Shown: piece after piece, positions 47,036 to 58,687 of the stretch
Layout of the letters: each line of letters begins with the position of its first letter
How positions within the stretch are numbered: position 1 is the first letter of the stretch
NCBI GenBank assembly: GCA_032622095.1
Contig: CP136069.1
Coordinates: 68,287,319-68,351,318, forward strand
Length of the DNA stretch: 64,000 nt
Source of the DNA: Siphonodentalium dalli
Taxonomy: Eukaryota > Mollusca > Scaphopoda > Gadilida > Siphonodentaliidae
Direction of reading: 5' to 3'
Program-made: the position numbers and the translations under genes
Notes under the pieces: generated by a model
What the model saw: only the letters and a program-made list of their open reading frames with translations
Told to the model about the DNA's origin: nothing
Databases searched by the model: none

Positions 47036-48310
47036 ACATATTTTATTGTGAATTATTCAATTTACAAAGGGATTGGGATACAAGTTACAGAAACCTACAT
47101 GAGACCCCTCTCCCGATACAAAGTTGAAATTACAGTATTTGTTTACAAGATGACAGAGTGTTTACAATTGTGATGTAATACATAACTGAAAATTAAGAAG
47201 ATAAAGGTTATAATGGTATATATAAGAGTGTGGACTGAGTGTGTTAATTGGCAACCGTCTCTCTGGATACATATGAAATGAGGACGGGCCAGGACGTCGA
47301 TTCGTTTTACTTATGTTGCTGTATATATCTGATGGTATATTTTCTTTTTCGGGCGATTAATCCTGATTAAAGCGTGTTGTCGCAGCTATGTATGACTGAA
47401 CAATGCGAAATAATTTTGTGTTTCTTTGAAAGGTTTCATCAGGAATTCCCCAAAGCAGTTGGTTCCAATTTGATATTCGGAAATTATGTTTCTCCAGTTT
47501 ACAGTAAAGTACATGTCTCTGTTCGTCATATAATGGACAAAAAAGAAAGAAGTGCATGCTACTTTCGTATGCGTATCCACACCGACAATTTGGACTGTCG
47601 GCAATATAGTTTTCGTGCATGTCTAGTCGAAGATCGCTACATGAGTTTCGTATTCTACAGTGTAGAATATTACTTTTCCGGTTTCCTGATTCAAAGTATT
47701 TGGGTGGTTTCGTGACCTCACAATTATGGGATCTAAAAGGGTTTGTGAAGTGGGTGTTACTCTTGTTGGTTTTTTAATTACATTATCGAATTCATAATGG
47801 CTGACTATTTCACTGAGTTTCGAATGAGGATCAAGTAGATTAGAGTTAAAGTCACCCAGTAAATTTAAGTTTTCAGTCATTTTCATAGCCTCATCTATTG
47901 ATTCTTCAAGTCGGTCCCAGTAATCAATGTGACAAAACTGTTCGGATCTATATGATAGCGCCAAAAGAAAGCGATTTGATTTATTTACCACCTCAAACCA
48001 GACAATAGAAGAGTCGAATTCAAGTTCGGTTCTCCGTTTATACACTAGGTGTTCAGCAAAATAAATGCAAACATCCCCGCCATCTGAATTTCAGTCTGAT
48101 CTAAATGGGGAGCTGAAATGTTCAATTAATAGTTTTTCTGTAGAATAAGATTGGTCGAGGTGGGTTTCGGTGAAACATAGGATGTCATACTCGTTTATGG
48201 AGTCAACTATTTTTTCTAGCTTATTTCTGATACTACGAATATTATATTGAAAAATGGTTATTTCCTTTGTTGTGTTGGTCCGAGGGGGTCCTGGATTACT
48301 GTGAACTGAT
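47036..48310 (-). mobile_element. LINE of a second type, internally deleted
   Basis: The sense strand is minus. From 48298 it shows an NPGP motif, then the start of an APE endonuclease, then the C-terminal domain of ORF2, then a 3' UTR ending in AATAAAATATG near 47036. The reverse transcriptase between the two coding parts is missing. The 5' end is not defined. Confidence 0.8.
47357..48298 (-). pseudogene. LINE ORF2 remnant: endonuclease fused to C-terminal segment, RT deleted
   Basis: Endonuclease motifs in order are YNIRSIRNKL, CFTETHLD, GGDVCIYF, LLGDFNSNL and TPTSQTLLDPI; an in-frame TGA (about 48093) replaces a probable Arg codon. Near 47690 the reading passes into RNSCSDLRLDMHENYI, CRCG, HFFLFCPLYDEQR and a LLWGIP end, which is the zinc-knuckle-like C-terminus of such ORF2 proteins. 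The fingers, palm and thumb (over 500 residues) are absent. Just upstream of the endonuclease is SNPGP, resembling the 2A-like D-x-E-x-NPGP motifs reported at this position in several LINEs; here an in-frame stop precedes it. Confidence 0.75.
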
Positions 48311-49012
48311 CACGACATTAGAAGGAGCGTCATTATAACGAAAAGTATCAGTGGCAGTCGAATATTTAATCCTTTTGGGATTATATATATTTTTGTTTTC
48401 CTATATGTGTCTATTTGCATGTGGCCTATTATTTGTTTTCGTTGTTTCGAAGTTGCCAATCACGACTCGGTGCTGCATTGCTGAAATCCCCATTAGTCAT
48501 TAGACCACGGTCCCAGCAATACAGCCCGACTCACGGTGGCAACCTGCATATAGTTCATATGTCTCAAACGAGAGAAGGCTGACAATTTTAGATGGATGGG
48601 ATAGATTAGCGGTAAAGAAATTTCTGGATGTTGAACTAGAAGCTGTCGTGAATTGTTAGATGAAACATTAAGACAGCATGACACATACAACAATGATTGG
48701 CAATGAGAATAATATATACAAATGATCACTATTACGACAACAAACATGGTTGATGTGATATGAGAGGTTGGTGGGAACATGTACAGGTACATTGATGTGG
48801 GTATCAGTCATGTGGTTGGGTGAGTAAAAAAGATTTTCCGCTTTGTTCGGAGTGGAAATTTTGTGTTTTTCTTTCAAGTGCCATGACAGTGTAAGTTTCG
48901 GGGCTAGGATGAGAATTGATGGAGATTTCGGCTTCAATACAACTGAGTTTTTTTTGTTGCGAAATTTTCATTTCCAAATTATGTTGACTGTTGGTTACAG
49001 GTTAGATTAAGT
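48311..49012. other. No recognised gene
   Basis: The part nearest 48310 may be residual 5' sequence of the LINE. The rest is unassigned. Confidence 0.35.
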
Positions 49013-49092
49013 GTAGATCATGCCATGAATCTCAACTAATGCTAACGGGCGTTAGCATTAGTTATAGTAGAGATTCATGGCATGATCTAGAC
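49013..49092. repeat. Perfect-stem hairpin module
   Basis: TAGATCATGCCATGAATCTC pairs exactly with GAGATTCATGGCATGATCTA, and inside it CTAATGCTAACG pairs exactly with CGTTAGCATTAG. The outer arm recurs at 51497-51543 (both arms), 55991-56037, 37048-37070 and 56965-56992. Confidence 0.85.
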
Positions 49093-49164
49093 TAAGTGGA
49101 TAGACTAAGTGTTGCGACTTGTTGTGTCAGCGTGATTTTGTGGGATTTAATTTCGGGGAAAATG

Positions 49165-50917
49165 TAGACACTTTGCGGGGTTCGACAAGTTGATAATTTA
49201 TCCCCACTGTTGTTTTCCTTGTATTTGAATGATTTGGAAGAATTTTTCCTTGAAAACTGCGCAGTGGGACTGAAAACTGTAGACGCGGAGATAGGTGACA
49301 AATTGAACTACCATTTGAAAATATTCATGATTCTTTACGCCGACGATACAGTTATTATGGCGGAAACACCTAAAGGGTTACAGCAACAACTCGATATTTT
49401 TGAAAAATATTGTAGTCAATGGAAATTAACAGTCAATGTGGATAATACAAAAATATTAAATTTATCTAAAGCGAGTCTATCCAAGAAAGTCTCGTTTCTG
49501 TTTAAAGGGAAGAAAATTGATACCGTTAACAACTTTAATTACCTTGGCATAATATTTTGTAAATCCGGCTCCTTTACAATGGCGAAAAAAACATTGGTAG
49601 AAAAAGCCACTCGTGCCATGTACTCCATAATCTGGAAATCACGCAAACACTGCCTTTCTGTTAAAAATCAACTGGACTTGTTCGATCTGCATGTTACCCC
49701 GATATTGCTATATGGTTGTGAAGTATGGGGGTTTGGCAACAATGATGTTCTGGAAAAAGTCCACCGTACATTTCTTAAACACGTCCTTAAACTTAGGCCA
49801 TCAACCCCTAATTATATGTTGTACGGGGAATGTGGAAGACTACCATTGCAGATACAGATATATACAAGAATGATGAAGTTCTGGAGTAAGATTATGAACA
49901 GTAACGGCGGTAGATATCAAAGGCTAATTTGCAAACTAGCACATTCGATGTTCGATATAAACGACGACAGATTCCCCTGGTTGCATAAAGTTTATAATAT
50001 ATTAGAAGACAACGGACAAATACTCTACTGGCACATGGAACAGATACCGGATAGCAACCAACTTATCTCATACATGAAATGTAGTTTAATATCCCAGTTT
50101 AGAAAATCATGGGAAACGAATTTAAATAACTCGAGCCGTGGCCGCATATATAGAATTTTCAAGCACGATTTATCATTCGAAAATTATCTTGTAACACTCA
50201 ACACAACAAATCGTTTCATCTTGTGTAAATTTAGAACAAGCAATCATCGACTCCCGATTGAAATAGGCCGTTGGAGAAACTCCGAACAATCCGATCGTGT
50301 ATGCCAACTCTGCAAATCCGGTAAAATTGGAGACGAGTTCCACTACCTTCTCGAGTGCGAAAGCTTATCTAAAGCCAGGCGCCGTTTATTAACAACGCTA
50401 TCGGACAAACGCCCCAATACAATCACTATGAGCGAACTACTTAATCAGAAAAATCCAACAAGCCTACGACGACTATGTGATTTTATTAAAATTGTTAACC
50501 GCGAACTATCGAATATTGAATGATTATAATATAACATATTGAAGCGATTGTAATACTCCATATGGTATTATAAAGATAACTTGACGTACCGCCTTGTATG
50601 TAAGGAATATGTAGTATTGATATACTGATAAATAACTCTGTGTGTGTATGTGTGCACAAAATGTATATGTTCACTTCTAAATATATTATTACTATTAATG
50701 AATAATGTTATACATATATAGCAATGATAGTGCCATTATATTTATTTATAATGTGTTTATTGATATTTATTTATAACGTGTTTATTTATATTTATTTATA
50801 ATAATGTGTATAATATGCTTATATATGTACCATGATATATGTAAATAGTGTACAAATGTTATCTCGATACCTATGTATTATAGGTCATGAGAATAAAGAA
50901 TTGAATTGAATTGAATT
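49165..50917 (+). mobile_element. 5'-truncated LINE with (GAATT)n tail
   Basis: The element enters within the reverse transcriptase palm and continues to a 3' UTR that ends in AATAAAGAATTGAATTGAAT at about 50893, a short pentamer tail. The domain layout resembles the LINE at 20-25 kb but the sequences differ clearly. 5' truncation is the usual result of incomplete target-primed reverse transcription. The palindrome at 49013-49092 lies just upstream of the truncation. Confidence 0.85.
49168..50523 (+). pseudogene. LINE ORF2 C-terminal part: RT palm, thumb and zinc-knuckle-like end
   Basis: This is an uninterrupted frame of 451 codons starting after a TAG at 49165-49167, with no initiating ATG because the 5' part is missing. 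The first residues match the VRQG-x-x-LSPLLFSLY motif of RT (the G is V here). ILYADDTVIMAE carries the intact catalytic YADD at about 49340. Then come NYLGI, LLYGCEVWG, TPNYMLYGECGR and a C-terminal C-X2-C-X6-GDEFHYLLEC segment. The frame has no stops or shifts over 1.35 kb, so the copy is young compared with the other two LINEs here. Confidence 0.85.
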
Positions 50918-51974
50918 GAAAATGGCTAGTACATAATTTAGACAAGAGCAGTCCGGATTTGGACCGATGTTACAAAGTGAGATTGTGATATAGCTAGGCT
51001 ACCAATACTGGCAATAGATGTTGAAATAGCAGGTTAGTATATATATAAGACTATATGGCACACAGACCAGACCAGAAATATTGCATGTCAAAAAATATTT
51101 CATGCTAAATTATTGCATGCATGGGCGATGCCGAGGGGAGGGGTGGGTTTCGAGACAGTTCACTGGCATGTCAGTATGGCTGAGTATGGACTATAGCTGT
51201 GTTGATTTCAGATGTCTATGTTCTTCATCTTAATTATGTCAAATTATAGTTTAACAAATAATCAATTTTGATTTTAGACTTTCAATTCAAATTATTTATT
51301 TATTGTTATTATTTTAATTTTATTTGTATATTTATTATTATTGTTTATTTTATTTTATTTTTTTAAAATTAATTAATTAATTATTATTATTTATTTATTT
51401 TTCATTTTGATACTGAAATATGGAAAAGTATACTCTGTAGTCATGAAGAGTGTTGGTTGAATTTGAGTCAATATGCATATGGTTGGGTGGGGTTTGACAG
51501 ATCATGCCACGAATCTCAGAGTAGAGATTCATGGCATGATCTAGGGGTTTGAATGAATTTATTCCCGGATCTCGCAGATGATTTGTAATACTTTTTAAAT
51601 CTTCGCACACCATGAACATAATTTCTATCCTGTACAAATTTATCCATGTTAGGACATAGTTCTCGTATTTTGACTGGACTACATGGTTCAGGTGAGATCG
51701 TAAGTTTTTATTAACATAATTTATTTAAAAACAATATTATTGGACCCATCGCATGAAATAAGAAATAACACTATGAAATACATAAATTATAGGTTTCGTG
51801 TTTCACAACCCATCGCAATTTCACGATTTCCAGCACATGCGTATCTCTCTACATGAGTCTTCCTCGTCAGTTTGTCGTGACAAGTTAAAACAAAGAGCGT
51901 TTACTTCATAACAACCAGAAATGAACTGTTGGGTAAAATTTCCAAACAAATTAGTGTTGTGAACAATAACTTAC
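50918..51974. other. AT-rich spacer with a palindrome
   Basis: Positions 51290-51400 are almost pure A/T. Positions 51497-51543 form a complete palindrome of the TAGATCATGCC family. On the minus strand near 51570-51710 a frame of about 45 codons (SPVKIRELCPNMDKFVQD...) looks protein-like, but it has no stop-free extension or splice site that I trust. Confidence 0.4.
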
Positions 51975-52011
51975 CTGCTATATCGTCGTTGTGTAAATCC
52001 ATAGCATCCAT
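51975..52011 (-). CDS. Candidate EF-hand exon (MDAMDLHNDDIA)
   Basis: On the minus strand ACCATGG, a strong initiation context, starts the frame MDAMDLHNDDIA, which runs into CAG/GTAAGT, a consensus splice donor, in phase 1. The peptide resembles the entering helix and loop start of the fourth EF-hand in sarcoplasmic calcium-binding proteins (pattern F-D-A-I-D-x-N-x-D-G). Two readings are possible. It could be a first coding exon starting at the ATG. Alternatively it is an internal exon entered at an AG near 52035, in which case the phase (0) fits the donor of the exon at 58641. The second acceptor lacks a good pyrimidine tract. Confidence 0.35.
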
Positions 52012-52534
52012 GGTATCATGAAAAATATATATGCGGATCCTCTAGTTTATAATCATATGTTAAACTGATTCACTTTCAACACTTTTATGAATCTGATTAT
52101 CTAGTGAAAAGTTTTCGGCGATGGTTATCCTATCCACTTTTAAATTGAATGATCGGAGCCACGTCAATCGCGTGTTTATAAATCGTTCGATTATTTCCAG
52201 GAAATACTATAAAAAGCATGGGTTTTCCCAGAATTGTACTGTTGATACGTAACTAAGTACCTGTGTGCACATTTCTTATCTAAACATTACTGTAGCCAGC
52301 ATAGAGCTCACGGAGTGCCTACTATTGGCACTGTTTAAAGAAACGACATAGATATATACATGTAGATAGATTAATGCTCGTTTCATCGACAAGATATATG
52401 AGCATGAACAAAAGGAGTTTATCACACAAATTATGCACATACGCGGAGATAAAAAATAAATGAATGTGACATGTTCCGAATAGATGTCTCAAAAAAAAAT
52501 ATTGTCCTATGAGTTGTTTAGGTTATCGGGTGTG
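52012..52534. other. No recognised gene
   Basis: AT-rich flank of the exon candidate. TATAAAAAG on the plus strand near 52209 resembles a TATA box but has no gene behind it. Confidence 0.35.
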
Positions 52535-52561
52535 TTGGGTGGGGTGGGTGGGGTGGGTGGG
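52535..52561 (+). other. G-quadruplex-prone tract
   Basis: GGGTGGGGTGGGTGGGG continues with further GGG runs separated by T, an ideal parallel quadruplex pattern. A poly-G run also lies at 52695-52706. Confidence 0.65.
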
Positions 52562-53219
52562 ATGCGGTATGAGTATGTACATGTATAGCGCAAAGTAGTT
52601 CATTATATATATTATGTATGGGTATTTCCTGCATGAGCGATTTTATTGGTCTGTGGATTCGGTCGTTTTATACAAGGTGTTGTGTATATATATGGGGGGG
52701 GGGGGGGTGTCGTCCAGTTTAATGCCTCATGGGGACATATCTATCTGGCATGCACATGCACCGGTCGATGCACGTATACGTCATGCCATGCTGTCGATAT
52801 TACTACACAGGTACATATCCCCATCTACCTATGTTCGGTTAATACTAGGGGGTCCGGATAAAATAGCTTTTTTTTAAATGTTTCCGGAGCTCTATACATT
52901 TGTGTACATCTTGCTCAAAGTAGTAATTTTTACAAATATTATATCCAATTGACAACAAACACCGTCATTCTTACATATTAATTAAATACAATGACTCTCG
53001 ATGGCGAAATAATTTTTGTTAGCTTATCACAGATAGTTGCGTCCCGAATCGACAAGTAAATATTTACAATTGCGCGTAGTTCAGACAATGTTTTCTATGG
53101 AGTGGTAAGGTCGATTTGTTTTTAATTTTCGGTGATGTTACAAGAATGCTATATTCATTCAGTTGGCATGGTGCCTGAACTAACTTAGTAGTTTCACGCA
53201 CCCAAATAAGTACATAATA
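52562..53219. other. No recognised gene
   Basis: Short frames near the poly-G run are compositional. Nothing is supported. Confidence 0.4.
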
Positions 53220-53900
53220 TGTCTTTAAACCAAATCAAAACGTGTTTACCCTTTCAAGACGGCAGCTGCGCTGGTGCAGCATTAAAATCATGTACCAGTG
53301 CATTCTCACACATGGATCTTAGCATATATTCTCTTATATACATGTATGCGAGGCTCCATATGGGAGACTCGTATATAAGAGAATGCATTGGCACAGGATG
53401 TTCGGACAATTTCAGGAAACCCCAGTCATTTTAGGGATTTCAGACCACACCATAAAGTCACATTCACGATCCGATCTCATTATTTTCCGATACAGAAGAC
53501 GTACACATGAGGTCAAGCAGACCGTTGATCCTTATTATGACCACCCCTGGTCAAGTAGTCCCGCTAATATGATATGATGCGGTTGGGTCCTGCTGAATTG
53601 CCATGTTGTGGTTAGGGCAAACTGATGCCGTTACGAAAAAGTACCATTATTTTTTCTGAAGTTATAATTTTCGCGGTGTTTTAAACAGTATGTGCATGTA
53701 CCAAGCATTCAAGACCATATGTATTTAAAAAAATTATATATAATAATGACTGCGCTGGTGTTTCTAAAACGAGGTGAATAATCATGTTGATTATGGTCGA
53801 TTTTCAACAACTAATACAACCAGATACAACCAGAATTAAAAATATTTCGCAATAAATATGTTTTTGAATGTTTGATACGCATAATGGCTTTTACTTATAT
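53220..53900 (+). repeat. Dispersed repeat, paired with 57745-58450
   Basis: The copies share long runs, for example GGCAGCTGCGCT, CCAGTGCATTCTC, 'gactcgtatataagagaatgca', 'ggcacaggatgttcggacaatttcagga' and, after 53750, 'tgtttctaaaacga' and 'aaatatttcgcaataaatatgtttttgaat'. ATTCTCTTATATA and TATATAAGAGAAT inside the copy are inverted and can pair. Confidence 0.85.
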
Positions 53901-53981
53901 TTCCAATATTTGGAACTTTCTCTTTAAAATGTAATATACCATGGAATATGTTGTATAAAATGTGATTAAGTGGGCCTTTAA

Positions 53982-55493
53982 CCCTTTGAACACGTAACAC
54001 CGATATTTAGGTGCAAACGAACCGTGACTATATCCCGTAACACCGATATTTCGGTGCAGCGACGACATGAGTCGGTAGCAAATTTATATATAGTTTAAGG
54101 AGCGTCAGACCCACTGATTTATATTTAAATGGCCCCCACATAATGTCAGCGGTGCCCATGGTGCATATGGAATGGTTGGCCGGTATTATCGGGTAGAAAT
54201 TTATGCGCATGCGCATAGCATATAATCTACAAAAACATATGATATTTTAAGCGAACTGTGGCGCTATATTTACGGCATATAATATCGTGTTCCCCGTGTG
54301 TGTACAGAACAGATATAATTTAGACACACAATTTCAGTTTAAATTACCCTCGCGTATATTACTCGCGTATATGTTCTGCTACATATGGGGAAGGGTCGAT
54401 CGCATATCAAGTTGATTTATTCGCGCATGCCAGACAATCGCAATGAAAAATACATGGTTTATAACGTACTTATACACGACATACCCACTAATATATATAT
54501 TTATATGGGCCTATTGAAGTCAGCGCTAACAAAGGTGTGTATATGGATTGGTTGCCCGCTAGAAACAGGTAGGAAAATATGCGCATGCTCGCAGGCTATA
54601 ATTCATTTTTAAAATGCGTTTAAGTGAAATGTGGCGCTATATATCATGGTTGCATGTTTCACATGTCAGTAAAGTAGACACAATCTAGACAACTTACTTG
54701 AACAATGGGGCCACGATATGTTACGGGAAATTACGTTGTTTCTGGGCTCTGTAATATAAGTCTCTGTTATGCCACATGCGGCAAAAAGTCTATCGCATAT
54801 CAAGATGACTTACTCGCGCATGGTCAGGTATATCTTAAATTTTACATTAGGATATTGGTTGCATAAAAACGCAATTCGCTGATGTATAATAACAACGTTA
54901 TAAGCTATAATTCATTTATCGTGCAAATTTCGGGTAGTTGCCTAGTAACGATTTCTAAGGAGAAATCGGGTGGCAAAATCTCCCGATCTTACAATGATCA
55001 GTTGTCCATGCATAGCATAGGTCTCCCTTTTGAACATTACCAACACCATGCGACTAGACCCCTACTCTCTAAATTAAGGCAAACATACCACTGAATGGTT
55101 AGTGCAATGATGTCATTCGATCATTTGTGGTATTTGCTTAGCAACCGTTGCTACCCTTAAATCGGATATTTGGTTCACTATTCAGGTCGGGTATATCTCA
55201 AATTTCACGTTAGGGTATTACCTGCATCAAAAACGCAAGCACTGGCGTTGAATTACGACGCTATAAGCTATATTTACATTTTTCAGTCAATTCCGGGTAG
55301 TTGCCTAGCAACCGTTACCAAGGAGTTGCCGCGAGGCAAAGTCTCGCGATCTTATAATGATCGATGATCCACGGGGGACAAACCTGTAAAGTTTCAGACC
55401 GTGCCGACTAGACACTCTCTAATTTAAGCGGAAATACCACTGGGAGCCCCGGGTCAGGGTGTCGATCACTGTGGGGCGTCAGGGTTCAATGGG
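53982..55493 (+). mobile_element. Possible non-autonomous piggyBac-like element
   Basis: The left end is TTAA at 53978-53981 followed by CCCTTTGAACACG. The right end, reverse complemented, reads CCCATTGAACCCTG and is flanked by TTTA. Termini of the type TTAA-CCCTTTG are common in piggyBac-like elements. Inside are short hairpins CACCGATATTTCGGTG (54040) and a near copy (53998), plus two diverged tandem repeats with periods of about 380 bp (54166/54545) and 355 bp (54935/55290). No transposase is present. The call rests on about ten matching terminal bases. Confidence 0.45.
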
Positions 55494-56699
55494 TTTACTA
55501 TAATAATTATAGTTAAATATAACTACAGTAGGTAAATCCGGGATGTGCCTGACCTGTTATTAGCGCACAATAAATAACGCAGTGTAAATTAAATAAACAT
55601 ATAATTAATAAATACTAAGAATTTAGTAACAAGGGCTGAACTATAGTTTCATTTATTTTCCAAACTTGATGATTATTTCGTCACGGGATCACGTGACCAT
55701 GGGTGATGACGTGACTGTGTCCTATATAGTCGTGCCAATCCGGTACCTCGCTTAACTGTGATCGGTGATATGATCTAGAGTGTAGAGCAGCTGAAACAGG
55801 ACATGAGATTGATTAATGAATATCTTGATACATTTTAATTCCTCCATTAGTGAAGAGCTGACACAGATTTAAACGTGTTCGGTGCATAAATGTTCACACT
55901 GTCGACGGTTTTGTGCTACGATGTTTTGTTTATATACCTGAGATCATTGAGCCTTCGGCTCACCGAATATCTGCATGAGTAGTCGAGATTGAGGCTAGAT
56001 CATGCCACGAATCTCTACTCTGTCTAACGACCGTAGAGATCATATTCCACCGATAAAATACCTGAGAACTATCTTATATTCGGACCTGTTCTGCACCTAG
56101 TACAAACGCTATCGCATGCCAAATGGGATGGGATGCTGAAAAATCGCAAGCCAATTTGCGCGCGATTTAGTTTGCCGTGTCCCGCGTGACTCAGCATCGC
56201 ATGCGAATATCTTATACTATGTTTCGATTGTAAAATTCAAAGAAATGTAACTCTAACATACCCGTTATTTAGTAAAAAATCATACCAAAAGAATGACACC
56301 ACAAAGAGACACGTTTCAAAAACACTATAGGAAAAATCACTTTTAGGAGGCGGACGGCACTGTCTAAGACCTGTTGGGAAACACAAAATTCAAACTGTTA
56401 TTGAAGCGCCGCAGGGGGCCTGATGGCTCATAAAAACAACTCTATATATAAGCGCCCGCGGCTACCACTTTATAGCATCAAGGGTAGACTGAGCAAATCG
56501 AGACGGGATGCTGGTCCCGCCAAACTCTCCAGACGGCATCGACATATCAAAACGCATGCGATTCTCGCCTATCGTATCCGTATTTGGACGAGATTGTAAG
56601 ACCATAGCCTGTGTTCTGACAGGGAACTGTATAACATTGAACAAACAAGGCAGGGAATAGAATTCTTTGTTAATATTAGTTCCTCGATAATCTACTTCA
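55494..56699. other. No recognised gene; hairpin module at 55991-56037
   Basis: TAGATCATGCCACGAATCTC followed by TACTCTG and CGTAGAGATCAT belongs to the hairpin module family. A minus-strand frame of 60 codons (56462-56644) is unassigned. GATCACGTGACC near 55686 is a perfect E-box palindrome. Confidence 0.4.
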
Positions 56700-57240
56700 C
56701 ATTAGAGTGTGGTTCCAGTTGGAGATTGCATGCTTTTCTGTGACTTCCGTGAGCCAATATCAAAATAAACGTTGAATGTTTTATACCCAGGAGACATTCC
56801 ATAATTGTAAGCTACCCAAAGCGAAGTACATTATTAAGGAACATGTAATAACTAAGAAATATATTTCCCGCGTTATTTTTCGACGTTATAATGTTCCCTG
56901 TCAAAACTTCAAAAAGTTCCCAGGTTTTGTACTGGTGGAACATGATCTCTACGGGCGTAGCTAGAGTATACAGATTCATGACATGATCTACATTGAAGAA
57001 TGAAAAGCAGCATGTTATATGTTATGTGCCGCTGATACCCCATTACAAAACTGGAGCTTGTTATGTCATTATAGACTCGACGAATTTGCATCATGGATCC
57101 CCAGAAACAGGAAAAATCAGGGTTCGTATATTCACCAACGGGGTTCAGGTTATTTTAATAAACCTGGTACAATCTAAATTGCGTTGGGTAAAATTTTACC
57201 CAACAATATGGTGCATATTAGATGAGCGGTCTTGACCTTA

Positions 57241-57273
<33 letters not shown>

Positions 57274-57340
57274 GGAAAAATAATATACCATATGAAAGTG
57301 GTGCCGTTGCCATGGAAACGGAATGTAAACAATGTATATA
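56700..57340 (+). repeat. Dispersed repeat pair with 36770-37345
   Basis: Same order of shared words as the 36.8 kb copy, including CTCTACGGGCGTAGC at about 56947. A 27-base T run at 57241-57267 interrupts the right half and could be a retroposition scar or simple slippage. Confidence 0.65.
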
Positions 57341-57359
57341 TCACTACGCGAACGTTGGC

Positions 57360-57475
57360 TAAATTTAAAACATCGATATAAAATAACGCTGTGCTTTGAT
57401 TGGTGGGTTCCTCGACTAGAATGGAATATTTATTTTTTACCACCCAAGCCAAAGAAATAGTAACTCAAGCGTTAA
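57360..57475 (+). mobile_element. TTAA-element family fragment, copy E
   Basis: 'tgctttgattggtgggttcctcgac' followed by 'ttaccacccaagccaaagaaatagtaa' corresponds to the right part of the family (compare 59480-59550). Both termini are missing. Confidence 0.6.
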
Positions 57476-57744
57476 TTCCAATTATGTATCTTTAAAGATC
57501 CACTGTTGATCTGACATACAAAATTAACAATTTAATAAGCCTATTATCCGTTGAAAACTTAAACAAAAATACTTGCATATATATCACCATCATTCGTATC
57601 ACACAAGTAATGCTTAGAAAACGACCGTATAGCTGATATAATAATAATAATAATAACAATAATAACAATAATGCCCTTTATTAATTACCGCGCTTCGACG
57701 ACGGAAAATTAGGGATGATCTCTATCAAGGTATAATTATTTTGC

Positions 57745-58450
57745 TTGGTTAAACCAAATCAAAATGTGCTTATCCTTTCATGGCGGCAGCTGCGCTTGTG
57801 CAGCATTAAAGAGCATGTACCAGTGCATTCTCCCACGGGGATCTTAGCATATATAAGAGAATGCACTGGCTTATTATGTAGATAAATATTGTTAGGCCAA
57901 TGTATTCTCTTATATATGCGAGATTCCATGTGGGAGACTCGTATATAAGAGAATGCATTGGCACAGGATGTTCGGACAATTTCAGGAATGGTTAAATGTG
58001 AATTTCTGGCCACACCAAAAACTCATAATCACGATCCGATCTAATTAATTTCCGATACAGAAGACGTACAAAGGGGTCAAGAAGACCGTTGATCCTTAGT
58101 ATGATCACCCCTGGTCAAGTGGTCATGCTAATATGGTATGATACTGGTGGTCCTGTTGAATTGCTGTGGTACCGTTAATAAAAATTACCGTTATCTTTTC
58201 TACAGTTGTAATTTTCGCTGTGTTTGGCTAAGCCGGATCCGAGCGATTTGAAGAAAACAAAACAGCATGCGTATGAAACATTCAAGACAACATTATTTTT
58301 GAAAAATATAATAACGCCTGCGGTGGTGTTTCTAAAACGACTCGAATAACCTTCTTGATTATAGTCGATTTTCAACAACTAATACAACCAGTATTAAAAA
58401 TATTTCGCAATAAATATGTTTTTGAATTTTTGATACGAATAATGTTTTTT
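57745..58450 (+). repeat. Dispersed repeat, second copy of 53220-53900
   Basis: This is the same sequence as 53.2 kb with an additional internal duplication of the 'tatataagagaatgca' segment (57855 and 57940). A piece of it ('aattcagcaggaccaaa', 'gaccacctgaccaggg') recurs inverted at 58553-58620, next to the exon at 58641. Confidence 0.85.
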
Positions 58451-58640
58451 CCTGTATATAAATGTTTAGATTATCGGAACACCGGGAACAGAGTAAAAAA
58501 TATAACGGTACCTTTAAATATTTGTTAACAGCATCAGTTTGCCCTAACAGCACCATAGCAATTCAGCAGGACCAAACCGCACCATAGCACATTAGCATGA
58601 CCACCTGACCAGGGTGATAATACATTTACAAAATACTAAC

Positions 58641-58687
58641 CTGTGCCATGAAATTTATGTATTCCTCATAAGTGACTGAACCGCTAT
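58641..58687 (-). CDS. EF-hand exon (sarcoplasmic calcium-binding protein-like)
   Basis: On the minus strand a T-rich tract and CAG precede 58687, and CAG/GTTAGT follows at 58641. The 47-base exon enters in phase 1, leaves in phase 0, and encodes x-SGSVTYEEYINFMAQ. This is the second half of a canonical EF-hand loop: Ser at position 5, Gly at 6, Val at 8, Glu at 12, then the exiting helix. The first half must come from an upstream exon ending in phase 1 after D-x-D. The exon at 61173-61337 ends exactly so (D-V-D plus one base) and would give DVDHSGSVTYEE. That leaves only eight residues after the previous loop, which is too short for normal EF-hand pairs, so an exon between them may be unseen. 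A repeat copy lies within the following intron. Confidence 0.6.
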
